Positions 1 to 6,723 are shown, counted from the first letter of the stretch. The stretch is 14,285 nt of DNA from CAYUNT01 sp964446285 (GCA_964446285.1 CAYUNT010000119.1:1-14285); one strand, 5' to 3'. Notes: generated by a model from the sequence alone, not told the origin. A program made the numbers and translations.

Positions 1-55
1 TCTCGCGAAAACCGTGACAGGCGATTGGGAACAGAATCAAAGGAAAATGGTATAA

Positions 56-91
56 GTCCCATACGTCCCATAGGTCTCATAGGTCCCATCT
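56..91 (+). repeat. 9-bp tandem repeat array, four units
   Basis: Four head-to-tail 9-bp units can be read directly: GTCCCATAC, GTCCCATAG, GTCTCATAG and GTCCCATCT, followed by GTCC. The array lies 54 bp upstream of the plsY ATG. The same unit, with the same terminal variant GTCCCATCT followed by GT, recurs near the right edge of the window. Because the period is a multiple of three, every reading frame through the array is open, which yields spurious peptide repeats. I see no sign that it is translated. Confidence 0.85.
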
Positions 92-145
92 GTCCAATTT
101 CTTCGATGCAGCGGCAAGCATTCCGGTTTGCCCGAGGCGGCGCGA

Positions 146-853
146 ATGTCCTTCTGGATACAATTCATCCTGGCTCTTGCGGCGGCATTTTTATGCGGCT
201 CGATTCCCGTGGGAATGTGGGTGGCGCGGCGGCGGGGCGTAGATATCCGCAAGGTGGGCAGCGGCAACATCGGATTCACCAACGTCTGGCGCGGCGTCGG
301 ACGCAAGGAAGGGCTGGTTACACTGGCCTGCGACATCGCCAAAGGAGCACTGCCCGTTTGGCTATTGCCGTTGTGGATGGGGATGAGCGCGGCAATAGGC
401 GCGCCGCCAATGGCGTTTTCCACTTGCGCGCTATTCTTTGGATTGGCGGCCATTCTCGGACATTGCTTCACGCCGTTTGCCGGATTCAAAGGCGGCAAGG
501 GCGTGGCCACGTCGCTGGGCGTTTTTCTGGTTCTCGCGCCCTGGCCCACGCTGATCACATTTGGGATATTCGCCGCGATTGTGGCCGCCACACGCTGGAT
601 TTCGCTCGGCAGCGTGGCTGGGGCCGCGGCCTTGCCCGCGCTCACCGCCGCATTTCACGGAATCCGCGCGCCTGTATTTTGGATCGCCGCCGCGATTGGA
701 TTGCTTGTGATTGTGCGCCATCGCGAAAACATCAAACGCCTGCTCGCGGGCGCCGAACGCCGGTTCAGCTGGTCCGCGGGCGGCGCAGCCAGCGCGAGCG
801 GCGCGGAGGACGCGGGCGCGCAGACCCAATCCACGCCGCCCGAATCGAAATAA
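146..853 (+). CDS. plsY: glycerol-3-phosphate acyltransferase PlsY
   Basis: PlsY is an integral inner-membrane enzyme. It transfers an acyl group from acyl-phosphate to glycerol-3-phosphate to make lysophosphatidate, the first step of phospholipid synthesis. The 235-residue product is hydrophobic throughout and shows the three family motifs in order: GSGNIGFTNVWR (38-49), GH..TPFAGFKGGKGVAT (105-122) and HRENIKRLLAG (192-202). In motif 1 a Phe replaces the usual Ala of GATN. The C-terminal 30 residues are a hydrophilic Ala/Ser/Glu tail beyond the family core. I chose ATG 146 because GAGG stands 8 bp upstream and the hydrophobic helix starts at once; an in-frame TTG at 128 is less likely. The gene converges on the next one with a 16-bp gap. 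Confidence 0.95.
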   Translation: MSFWIQFILALAAAFLCGSIPVGMWVARRRGVDIRKVGSGNIGFTNVWRGVGRKEGLVTLACDIAKGALPVWLLPLWMGMSAAIGAPPMAFSTCALFFGLAAILGHCFTPFAGFKGGKGVATSLGVFLVLAPWPTLITFGIFAAIVAATRWISLGSVAGAAALPALTAAFHGIRAPVFWIAAAIGLLVIVRHRENIKRLLAGAERRFSWSAGGAASASGAEDAGAQTQSTPPESK

Positions 854-869
854 GTCCCAAACAAGGGTA

Positions 870-1610
870 TTAGGCGGACGGGGCCGGTGGGCCAGCCGGG
901 GCGGGCAGGGGAGTCTGCGGGTTGCTGGCCATCATCCGCTGTATCCATGCGTGCTCAATCATGGCCGCCGCGCAGGCGGGAGTCAAATTCGCCATGTTGA
1001 TGGTGAAATCATAGGCCAGCGAATCGGCCCAGTCTTTTCCATAGAGCCTGCGGATGAATTTGGACCGTTCCTTATCGCCCTGATCAATGATCCGCCTGGC
1101 TTCCTCCATGCTCACATGGTCGCGGCCCATAACAGTCCGCAGCCTTTTTTCGATCGGGGCGATGATGCGCACATCCAGACGCAAGCGGCCTTCGAGAGCG
1201 AAATTTGCGCCGCGGCCAATGATTACCACCGATCTCATTTCGGCCAGCGAGTTGAGCACCTCCGCGAGCCGCCGCAAATAGTCGCCTTCATCAAACAATT
1301 GCGCGCGAAGCAGTCCCTCGACCCATTCCTCGATGCGCGACCTGGCCCGTTCGTCAAACGACTCGACCAGTTCGCGCCTGACTTCGCTTTTTTCCGCAAT
1401 TTCATCGAGAATGGCGCGATCATACAGCTGGCAATTCAGGCGTTCCGCCACGAGCGCGCCCACCTCTCCGCCCCCGCTGCCAATCGTTCGCGAGATGGTA
1501 ATCACGGGCCGCGCGGGAGTGGCGCTCGGGGCGCCTCCGGCCCTCAAGCGCTTTTCCAACGTCCAGCGATGAATCTGGCGATCTATGAGTTCCTGAACCT
1601 TTCGCGTCAT
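870..1610 (-). CDS. cytidylate kinase-like family protein
   Basis: The 246-residue protein matches the cytidylate-kinase-like (Cytidylate_kin2) family of P-loop proteins. Residues 36-51 give the family nucleotide-binding segment, VITISRTIGSGGGEVG, which lacks the Lys of a standard Walker A, as is usual in this family. An IIGRGANF segment follows at 130-137. The signature IIDQGDKERSKFIRRLYGKDW begins at 174 and ends in YDFTINMANL. True CMP kinases (Cmk) keep GPxGxGKS, so CMP as substrate is not established. Residues 1-30 and the Pro/Ala-rich tail from 230 lie outside the domain. ATG 1610 is preceded by GGGAGG at a good distance; an in-frame TTG at 1646 would add 12 residues and has less support. 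The gene is divergent from the EIIA gene across about 300 bp. Confidence 0.85.
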   Translation of the reverse strand: MTRKVQELIDRQIHRWTLEKRLRAGGAPSATPARPVITISRTIGSGGGEVGALVAERLNCQLYDRAILDEIAEKSEVRRELVESFDERARSRIEEWVEGLLRAQLFDEGDYLRRLAEVLNSLAEMRSVVIIGRGANFALEGRLRLDVRIIAPIEKRLRTVMGRDHVSMEEARRIIDQGDKERSKFIRRLYGKDWADSLAYDFTINMANLTPACAAAMIEHAWIQRMMASNPQTPLPAPAGPPAPSA

Positions 1611-1910
1611 GGCTGGCCCTCCCGTTGCGCCGGGCAAATCCGGCAAAATCGAGAAATTATGGAGGCAAGCGCTTGCGCCCGCCGTCCATTCTCCCCCCTG
1701 CGTTCTCCTCGATGTATGGAGCCGAATCCGCTCATTTTCAATTCATTTTGACGTGGCTTGCGGGCTGGGCTTTTGCGTCAATCCGCCGCATTCATGGCTT
1801 GACCCGTTCGCGCCGCGGGACGCAACATCCGGACTCCGAATGGCTGGCGTATAAAAGATCGCTATGGCCAGCCTCGGTTTCCCCATCTCGCTCGTGCCAG
1901 GTTGACACTT
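1611..1910. other. divergent intergenic region
   Basis: This 300-bp stretch separates two divergent start codons, so it must hold both promoters. It contains the perfect palindrome listed at 1665-1676. A TATAAA at 1850-1855, about 55 bp before the EIIA start, could be a -10 element, but no -35 hexamer sits at a proper distance. The ribosome binding site of the EIIA gene is weak (AGG, 9-10 bp before the ATG). I see no RNA gene or small ORF that I would defend. Confidence 0.5.
1665..1676. promoter_or_regulatory. 12-bp perfect palindrome, possible operator
   Basis: GCAAGCGCTTGC reads identically on both strands and has a central CpG, a common layout for LacI-type operators. It lies 55 bp upstream of the cytidylate-kinase-like start, where a promoter is expected. 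No cognate regulator is encoded in the window, so its role as an operator is inferred. Confidence 0.3.
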
Positions 1911-2384
1911 ATGGCTGCTCTCTTGGATCAATTGATAGATATATCCCGGATTGTCGATTTGCAGGCTTCCACAAAGGAACAGGCGCTGAAGGAACTGGTT
2001 GGAATCATGGCGACTTCGCCAAACATCAGCAATTCCAAGGCGCTGTTGGAAAAAATCCTCGAACGCGAAAAACTGATTTCGACCGGCGTGGGCATCGGCG
2101 TGGCGCTGCCGCACGTAAAAATCCCATCCGTCAAGGATTTCGTTGTGGCGATTGGGCGTTCGCAGCGCGGCATCGACTTTCAATCGCTCGATGACAAGCC
2201 CGTTCACATCGTGGTCATGATCGCCGCCAACGATTCGCAATCGGGCGAGTTCCTGAAACTCATGGCGAAAATAGTTCTGCGGCTGAAGGACAAGGAATTT
2301 CGCCGCCGCGTGCTTTTGGCGCAGGGCGCCGAGGAAATTCGCAGCCTGTTCGTCGCCGAAGACTACACAAAGGTCGGCGAATAA
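1911..2384 (+). CDS. PTS EIIA domain protein (fructose/nitrogen-regulatory type)
   Basis: This is a stand-alone EIIA domain of the fructose/mannitol/PtsN class, 157 residues long, which is the usual size for a single domain. The phosphorylated histidine is H68 in GVALPHVKIPSV, inside the family block TGVGIGVALPH (58-68). VVMIAANDSQSGEFLKLMAKI (204-266 bp before the stop) matches the conserved hydrophobic core. Such proteins accept phosphate from HPr and, when not tied to a sugar permease, act as regulators. No HPr, EI, EIIB/C or RpoN gene is nearby, so a regulatory role is likelier than transport, but the target is unknown. ATG 1911 gives the canonical N-terminus; a TTG 9 bp upstream is possible. 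The gene is convergent with dapF. Confidence 0.9.
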   Translation: MAALLDQLIDISRIVDLQASTKEQALKELVGIMATSPNISNSKALLEKILEREKLISTGVGIGVALPHVKIPSVKDFVVAIGRSQRGIDFQSLDDKPVHIVVMIAANDSQSGEFLKLMAKIVLRLKDKEFRRRVLLAQGAEEIRSLFVAEDYTKVGE

Positions 2385-2451
2385 AGCCGCCGCGTTTTTT
2401 TATCCCAAGCCGCTTTTTCCCTGCCGGGAGTGCGGCGATTTGAGCGGACAA

Positions 2452-3537
2452 TCAAGGCATTGCAAAAAGAAGTCCGGTCCGGGAATTCCAAAGCGTTTTC
2501 GCGCGGAAAATCATCCGGGCCGGGCCTTGCAACGTAACTTCCCGCGCCGTTCCATCCGGCATGAGGCGGAAATTGATGATTAGCTCCGCTCCGCTACGAA
2601 CGCGCACCCGCATGGGCGGATGAGCGCGGCCCAGCCGGGCCGCGCAGATCGCTGTGGCCACGCTTCCTGTTCCGCAGGCGAGAGTTTCCGCCTCGACGCC
2701 CCGTTCATAGGTGCGAAGCAGAATCAACGCGTAGGATTTTCGAGCCGCCGCCGCGCCGCGGCCCCGCCCCAGCGGCTTGCCGGCCCCGCCTTCACCCGCT
2801 TCTGTCGGTCCGCAGGCGAAATTCACGTTTGTTCCGCTGGGGGCAAACGTCTCGTGATGGCGCAATGCCACTCCCACGCGTTCGACATCGAGCGATTCCA
2901 GTTTTTCGGGTGCGCCAATCCACACAACGGCGTGCGGAACGCCTGTGCTCAGAAAGTCGGCTTGTCCACGCCAGCCTTCCACAGAGATTGGCCCCGTATT
3001 CCATCCCGGCGCCACATCCGGCATGGCCAGGCGGATGCTTGATTCCGCGGGCCGGTCGCTGATGACGTCCGCTTTTTGAATCCCCGCGCGCGTCTCGATT
3101 CTCATTCCCATGTTCGGGGCGGCCCCCAGGCGCCAGGCGAAAAGGGCCAGGCAGCGCGCGCCATTGCCGCACATCTCCGACTCGCCGCCGTCGCGGTTGT
3201 GGTATCTCATGCGGACGTGCGCCGCCTCACCGCCTGGCGCGTCTCCTGCGCCGCCAGCCTTCGAGGGGAGTTCGAGAATCAACGCGCCATCGGTTCCCAA
3301 TCCCGAGGCGCGGCCGCACAACGCGTGAATCAACACATCGCGTTTTGGCCCTTCGGGCGGCAGCACGCCGCGCCGGTTATCCAAGGCCGCAAAATCGTTG
3401 CCCGCGCCCGAAAGCTTCCAAACGTCGAACGCCACGGCGCCCGATGGCAGGCTGAGGACAGACCTGGAGGTCCGCCCCACTTTGGGAGCGATTGCTCGCG
3501 CGCCGGGCCGCCGGGATTTTCCGCGAGATGCGCTCAT
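2452..3537 (-). CDS. dapF: diaminopimelate epimerase
   Basis: DapF interconverts LL- and meso-diaminopimelate, supplying lysine and peptidoglycan synthesis. Both catalytic cysteines are present: C123 in EMCGNGARC and C288 in TLACGTGS. The substrate-binding start LSGAGNDF is at 42-49, and RTYERGVEAETLACGTGS precedes the second cysteine. At 361 residues it exceeds the usual 270-290 for two reasons: an N-terminal extension of about 35 residues before FDVWKL, and a Gly/Ala/Arg-rich insertion at about 243-267. ATG 3537 overlaps the stop of the greA-like gene (ATGA) and has AGGTGA upstream, so coupled translation is likely. A GTG at 3435 would give a canonical N-terminus but lacks a ribosome binding site. 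Part of the extension is encoded by the dyad element at 3456-3476. Confidence 0.95.
   Translation of the reverse strand: MSASRGKSRRPGARAIAPKVGRTSRSVLSLPSGAVAFDVWKLSGAGNDFAALDNRRGVLPPEGPKRDVLIHALCGRASGLGTDGALILELPSKAGGAGDAPGGEAAHVRMRYHNRDGGESEMCGNGARCLALFAWRLGAAPNMGMRIETRAGIQKADVISDRPAESSIRLAMPDVAPGWNTGPISVEGWRGQADFLSTGVPHAVVWIGAPEKLESLDVERVGVALRHHETFAPSGTNVNFACGPTEAGEGGAGKPLGRGRGAAAARKSYALILLRTYERGVEAETLACGTGSVATAICAARLGRAHPPMRVRVRSGAELIINFRLMPDGTAREVTLQGPARMIFRAKTLWNSRTGLLFAMP
3456..3476 (-). repeat. short dyad element inside the dapF 5' end
   Basis: On the minus strand the segment reads GGCGGACCTCCAGGTCTGTCC, centred on the inverted repeat GACCT-CC-AGGTC. It encodes GRTSRSVL in the extended N-terminus of DapF. 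I recall similar RTSRSV / ADLQVCP peptide strings among hypothetical proteins of unrelated loci in environmental bacteria, which would make this a dispersed repeat. Only one copy is present here, so repeat status is not shown by this window. Confidence 0.35.
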
Positions 3538-4049
3538 TGTTCATTCTCACCTGCAAATTCTTCGTCCTCCCCTGCGGATTTTTCGTTCTCCCTCGCAGGT
3601 TCTTCGCCAGAAGACAAGGCCACCCCGCCAGAAGCAAAGGGCGTGTCAGATACGCGCCGGATCAGCACCAGGGTTGTTCCGCCCGGCGCCACATACTCGA
3701 CACGGTCCTCCTGCCTGCGCCCGACGACGGCAATCCCGAGCGGCGTCATTACGGAAATCCGCTGATGCGGCAAATCCGCCGATTCCGGATACACCAGTTG
3801 CAACTGCTGAAGCGAGCCGTCTTCCAGGTCCTCGATCTCGATCCACGACCCCACGCGAACCACATCCGCGGGAAGTTTTTTTGCCTCGACGATGCGCGCC
3901 TTTTCCAATTCCTCTTTGAGAACGCGCAGATTCGCCCGCGAGTCGCCGATTTTTGAGGTGGTAAGCAAAGCCGATTCCAGCAAGTCGCGAATGCGAAGAA
4001 TCTGCTCGGCGGCGAAGATATGCCGTTCTTTGCGTTCCGTTTTTTTCAT
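3534..4049 (-). CDS. GreA/Rnk-family protein with acidic repeat tail
   Basis: The 171-residue protein resembles the Rnk branch of the GreA/GreB family. An N-terminal helical segment (about 11-60, ILRIRDLLE...LEEL.KARIV) is followed by a GreA/GreB C-terminal domain from LPADVVRVGSWIEIED (59-74) through LVYPESAD, RISVMTPLGIAVVG (97-110) and VAPGGTTLVLIRRV. Relatives bind RNA polymerase near its secondary channel; whether this one aids transcript cleavage or only competes for the site cannot be read. The short N-terminus argues against true GreA, which has a long coiled coil. Residues 148-171 are an acidic tail built from three 21-bp repeats. ATG 4049 follows GGGGGTG at 6 bp; an upstream GTG at 4058 overlaps that site. 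The stop overlaps the dapF start. Confidence 0.8.
   Translation of the reverse strand: MKKTERKERHIFAAEQILRIRDLLESALLTTSKIGDSRANLRVLKEELEKARIVEAKKLPADVVRVGSWIEIEDLEDGSLQQLQLVYPESADLPHQRISVMTPLGIAVVGRRQEDRVEYVAPGGTTLVLIRRVSDTPFASGGVALSSGEEPARENEKSAGEDEEFAGENEQ
3544..3606. repeat. three 21-bp tandem repeats in the greA-like tail
   Basis: Three adjacent 21-bp units (3544-3564, 3565-3585, 3586-3606) each end in TTCG and are recognisably alike: TTCTCACCTGCAAATTCTTCG-type, with substitutions but no length change. They encode ENEKSAGEDEEFAGENE, a repeated seven-residue acidic motif. The in-frame length means copy number can change without disrupting the gene, except that the last unit lies only 7 bp from the dapF start and carries its ribosome binding region. 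Confidence 0.8.
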
Positions 4050-4184
4050 GCGGTTCACCCCCCATTCTCTGGGGTTTGGAATTGCAGACAGCCTGCTGTA
4101 GAAGGCCGCGTTTCAGGCGCGGCCCGAGGCCGTGAGCGGTAGCGGCGGTTTGCGCGGTCAAAAAACCATTCCGAGGGCGCGCTT

Positions 4185-4205
4185 GCCGAAAAAGGCAATT
4201 TCGGC
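4185..4205. other. 7-bp stem hairpin upstream of the greA-like gene
   Basis: GCCGAAA and TTTCGGC form a perfect 7-bp stem around the loop AAGGCAA. It sits in the 272-bp gap between the receiver gene stop and the greA-like start, both on the minus strand. No T-run follows directly on the minus strand, so it is a poor intrinsic terminator; it may be a leader structure or chance. Confidence 0.35.
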
Positions 4206-4285
4206 CGAATGGCGGAAATGGAAATAAGGCCCCTTTGCCAATAGTAAAGAATCATTCCTTCCGTGGAGAACTGCCCGTAAGACGG

Positions 4286-4300
4286 GGGGATGATTTCCCC
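4286..4300 (-). terminator. weak hairpin after the receiver gene
   Basis: GGGGA-TGATT-TCCCC forms a 5-bp stem 21 bp downstream of the receiver-gene stop. It lacks the T-run of an intrinsic terminator, so a terminating role is a guess from position only. Confidence 0.2.
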
Positions 4301-4321
4301 GGAACGGTAAGCGATTCTGGC

Positions 4322-4702
4322 CTATTGTTCGAGGGCCAGGCGGACTTTGGTAATCAAGTCCTGGTATTCGAACGGTTTCACTATGTAGTAAGCCGTTCCC
4401 TGATCCAACGCCAAACGGATTTTGCTCCTGTCCGACAACCCGGTGAGAATGATGACCGGAATCTGATCTGTTTGATCATTTTCCTTCAATCGCTTCAGCA
4501 CTTCCATGCCATCCATTTCCGGCATCATAAGATCGAGCAGGATCAAGTCGGGCTTTTGATCTTCCGCCACTGCCAGGCCGTCGAATCCGTTTCCGGCGGT
4601 AATGACCTCGAACCCTTCGCTTTTCAGCGCGGTTTTAATGATGAGAAGCACATCGTTTTCGTCGTCGATGGCCAATATCCGCTTGGCGGCTTGCTTTTCC
4701 AT
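4322..4702 (-). CDS. single-domain response regulator (CheY-like receiver)
   Basis: A 126-residue protein consisting only of a receiver domain. The acidic pocket is D13-D14, the phosphoacceptor is D57 in LILLDLMMPEMDG, and the switch residues are T87 (ILTG) and K109 (IVKPF). All catalytic positions are intact, so it should accept phosphate from a histidine kinase. It has no output domain and must act by binding a partner or as a relay step. No kinase, phosphotransfer or chemotaxis gene is in the window, so the pathway is unknown. ATG 4702 has AGGA about 8 bp upstream. It is divergent from tadA, with a palindrome in between. Confidence 0.95.
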   Translation of the reverse strand: MEKQAAKRILAIDDENDVLLIIKTALKSEGFEVITAGNGFDGLAVAEDQKPDLILLDLMMPEMDGMEVLKRLKENDQTDQIPVIILTGLSDRSKIRLALDQGTAYYIVKPFEYQDLITKVRLALEQ

Positions 4703-4739
4703 GGTCGAGGTCCTATCCTGGAGAAGCGGCTTGGAGAGG

Positions 4740-4753
4740 AGAGGAATTCCTCT
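4740..4753. promoter_or_regulatory. 14-bp perfect palindrome between divergent genes
   Basis: AGAGGAATTCCTCT is a perfect palindrome 38 bp upstream of the receiver start and 81 bp upstream of tadA. Its place between two divergent starts suits a shared regulatory site. No cognate regulator is identifiable. Confidence 0.35.
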
Positions 4754-4833
4754 TGCCGATCAATACTGAACGCGGTGCGATAGCCGGTCAAGAGACTTTG
4801 CGCCGGGCAAGGGAATCCAGCAGAGAAAAAGGG

Positions 4834-5310
4834 ATGAGCATATTGTTGCCGATTGATCCCGAGTTGATGATGGAAATTGCCCTGGCCGAGGCGCGCAGGG
4901 GGGCGGAAGCGGACGAAGTGCCGATCGGCGCTGCGGTGTTTCGCGGCGGAGAATTGCTCGCGGCAGCCCACGACGCCAAAGAGTCGCTCGACGACCCTTC
5001 GGCCCATGCGGAAATCCTCGCCCTTCGCGCCGCCGGGCAGGCGATTGGCGATTGGCGGCTCGATGGATGCGACCTCGTCGTAACGCTCGAACCGTGTCCG
5101 ATGTGCGCGGGAGCGCTCGTGCAAGCGCGGGTGGCACGGCTGATCTTCGGCGCTCGAAACGCACGCTGGGGCGCTATCGTCTCGCGCTGCCGCCTGCTCG
5201 ATGAACCCGTATTCAACCACCGCGTCGAGTGGACGGAGGGCGTGCGCGCGAGCGAATGCGCGGCGATTCTGCAGGACTACTTCCGCAAAAAACGCCGCGA
5301 AGAAGAATAG
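4834..5310 (+). CDS. tadA: tRNA-specific adenosine deaminase TadA
   Basis: TadA deaminates the wobble adenosine A34 of tRNA-Arg(ACG) to inosine in the cytoplasm. The 158-residue product has the zinc site H58 and catalytic E60 (DPSAHAEI) with C88 and C91 (TLEPCPMCAGAL), and the family C-terminal region FNHRVEWTEGVRASECAAIL..YFR. This C-terminal part separates TadA from guanine and cytosine deaminases. One odd point: position 47 is Asp (codon GAC) where the family has a base-contacting Asn (HNR or WNR; N46 in E. coli). ATG 4834 fits the family length; the open frame runs back to 4753 through non-conserved sequence. The upstream AAAAAGGG is a modest ribosome binding site. The gene is convergent with the MoxR gene. 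Confidence 0.93.
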   Translation: MSILLPIDPELMMEIALAEARRGAEADEVPIGAAVFRGGELLAAAHDAKESLDDPSAHAEILALRAAGQAIGDWRLDGCDLVVTLEPCPMCAGALVQARVARLIFGARNARWGAIVSRCRLLDEPVFNHRVEWTEGVRASECAAILQDYFRKKRREEE

Positions 5311-5333
5311 AACAAAGACAAAGAAGAAGATTA

Positions 5334-5418
5334 TTAACCACGAAAACCGCGAAAAGCACGAAAAGGAAGAGAAAGAAAACTCTCTTTTTTCGTGTCTTTT
5401 CACATTTTTCGCGGTTAA
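5334..5418. repeat. long imperfect hairpin of 9-bp-period CGAAAA repeats
   Basis: The left arm is three 9-bp-period units sharing CGAAAA, beginning TTAACCACGAAAA and continuing CGCGAAAAG and CACGAAAAG. The right arm (5385-5418) is their imperfect complement, ending TTTTTCGCGGTTAA. The outer eight pairs (TTAACC-CG with CG-GGTTAA) have one mismatch, and an inner GAGA/TCTC pair closes an 8-base loop. It fills the gap between convergent tadA and the MoxR gene and, with its T-runs, could end transcription from both sides. A shorter copy of the same unit lies at 12580-12602. Confidence 0.75.
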
Positions 5419-5438
5419 ATTTTATCTTTTCTTGTGTT

Positions 5439-6389
5439 TCATTGCGCCTGGGGCAGATACGACTCGACCGGCGCCTCAACGCGATCGAGCAATTCGCGGA
5501 TGACGGCGTCGGGCTGGCGTCCGGCCAGGCGCGCTTGCGGGCGCAACAGCAGCCTGTGGCGCAATACAGGATACGCCAGCGCCTTGGCGTCGTCGGGCGT
5601 GGCGAATTCCCGCCCGTCCAGATATGCCCACGCCTGGCAAAGGCGCGTCAAAAACAGCGAGGCGCGCGGGCTTCCGCCGAGCAAAACATCCGGGTGGCGG
5701 CGGCTGGCCTCGACAATCCGCACGATATAAGCAGCCAAGTCCGGCGGAACGGAGACGTTCTCGCGCAGCGCCGAGCGCGCCTGCAAAATGCCATCGCGAT
5801 TCGCCACGGGCTTGAGATTCGCCATCGGGTCTTCGGTGCGCCGTTCCTCGACGAGCCGCACTTCTTCCGCGCGAGGCGGATACCCAAGCGAAACCTTGAT
5901 GAGGAAGCGATCCAGTTGCGCCTCGGGCAGTTCATACACGCCGTGCTGTTCGATGGGGTTTTGCGTGGCGATCACCAGAAACGGGCTTTCGAGCGCGTGC
6001 GTCCGGCCATCGACCGTGACGGTTTGCTCCTCCATGCATTCGAGGAGCGCCGCTTGCGTGCGGGGCGTGGTGCGGTTGAGTTCGTCCGCCAGAAGGATGT
6101 GCGTGAACACCGGCCCCGGGCGGAACACAAATTCGCCCGAGCGCGGATCGGGCACGGAAACGCCCGTCAGGTCGGACGGCAGGAGATCGGGCGTGAACTG
6201 CACGCGCCGGAATGTGAGGTCCACCGAGGCGGCCAAGGCGCGCGCCAGCGAGGTTTTCCCGACGCCCGGAACGTCCTCGATCAGCACGTGCCCGCCCGCC
6301 AGCAGCGCGGCCACCACATGGCGGATGACGTCATCTTTTCCTAGCAAAACGCGGCGGATATTGTGAAGAATATCGGTTCCGAGGCTCAT
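5439..6389 (-). CDS. MoxR-family AAA+ ATPase
   Basis: A 316-residue AAA+ ATPase of the MoxR family. Walker A is EDVPGVGKTS (38-47), Walker B ILLADELNR (98-106), sensor 1 ATQNP (141-145) and the arginine block PEAQLDRF (155-162), followed by the usual lid domain (SPRASL, LAYPVLRHRL). MoxR proteins act as chaperones that insert cofactors or activate partner VWA-domain proteins. The usual neighbours (DUF58, VWA and transglutaminase genes) are absent; this copy is flanked by unrelated genes. ATG 6389 has GAGGA just upstream and matches the family start. The frame is open for 98 more codons upstream, but that part is not family-like. Confidence 0.93.
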   Translation of the reverse strand: MSLGTDILHNIRRVLLGKDDVIRHVVAALLAGGHVLIEDVPGVGKTSLARALAASVDLTFRRVQFTPDLLPSDLTGVSVPDPRSGEFVFRPGPVFTHILLADELNRTTPRTQAALLECMEEQTVTVDGRTHALESPFLVIATQNPIEQHGVYELPEAQLDRFLIKVSLGYPPRAEEVRLVEERRTEDPMANLKPVANRDGILQARSALRENVSVPPDLAAYIVRIVEASRRHPDVLLGGSPRASLFLTRLCQAWAYLDGREFATPDDAKALAYPVLRHRLLLRPQARLAGRQPDAVIRELLDRVEAPVESYLPQAQ

Positions 6390-6723
6390 GGTTCCTCGCA
6401 ATGGCGGCGGCGGAATCTCCAAGGCGGGGAATGCGGCGCGTTCCCCGGCAATATGCCCTCTGAGGCACTTCACACACGCGACGGGCGGGCGTTCAAGGCC
6501 AAAGGGGTGCCAGGCATCTCCTCGGCCCGCCATTTCTGTCTGGTGCGGCCACCTGTGAGATTTCGCGCTTGATTCGCATCGGGCGGGATTACCCAATGTT
6601 TTCGGCAGACACGTCATCGGCCACGAAGCCCCGCCAGTCAGCAACCGGCCGGACGCGCCCCATCCCAACTCCTTCCTTTTCATTCATTACCATTTTACCG
6701 TCTCCACGTATCGAGCGGATTCC
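6390..6723. other. divergent intergenic region without recognised gene
   Basis: This 334-bp stretch lies between the MoxR start and the start of a small membrane protein gene. It must hold both promoters. Open frames cross it on both strands, but none shows a domain or a convincing ribosome binding site. The 60 bp before the + gene are richer in A and T (6670-6710), the most promoter-like part, but I cannot assign hexamers with confidence. Confidence 0.45.

Noticed and set aside
1799..1855. TTGACC and TATAAA as an EIIA promoter
   Set aside because: The hexamers are 45 bp apart, far beyond the 16-18 bp needed.
6498..6570. Segment that looks unlike a promoter and might be a dispersed repeat
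   Set aside because: Only one copy exists in the window and I see no internal symmetry, so nothing supports the idea here.
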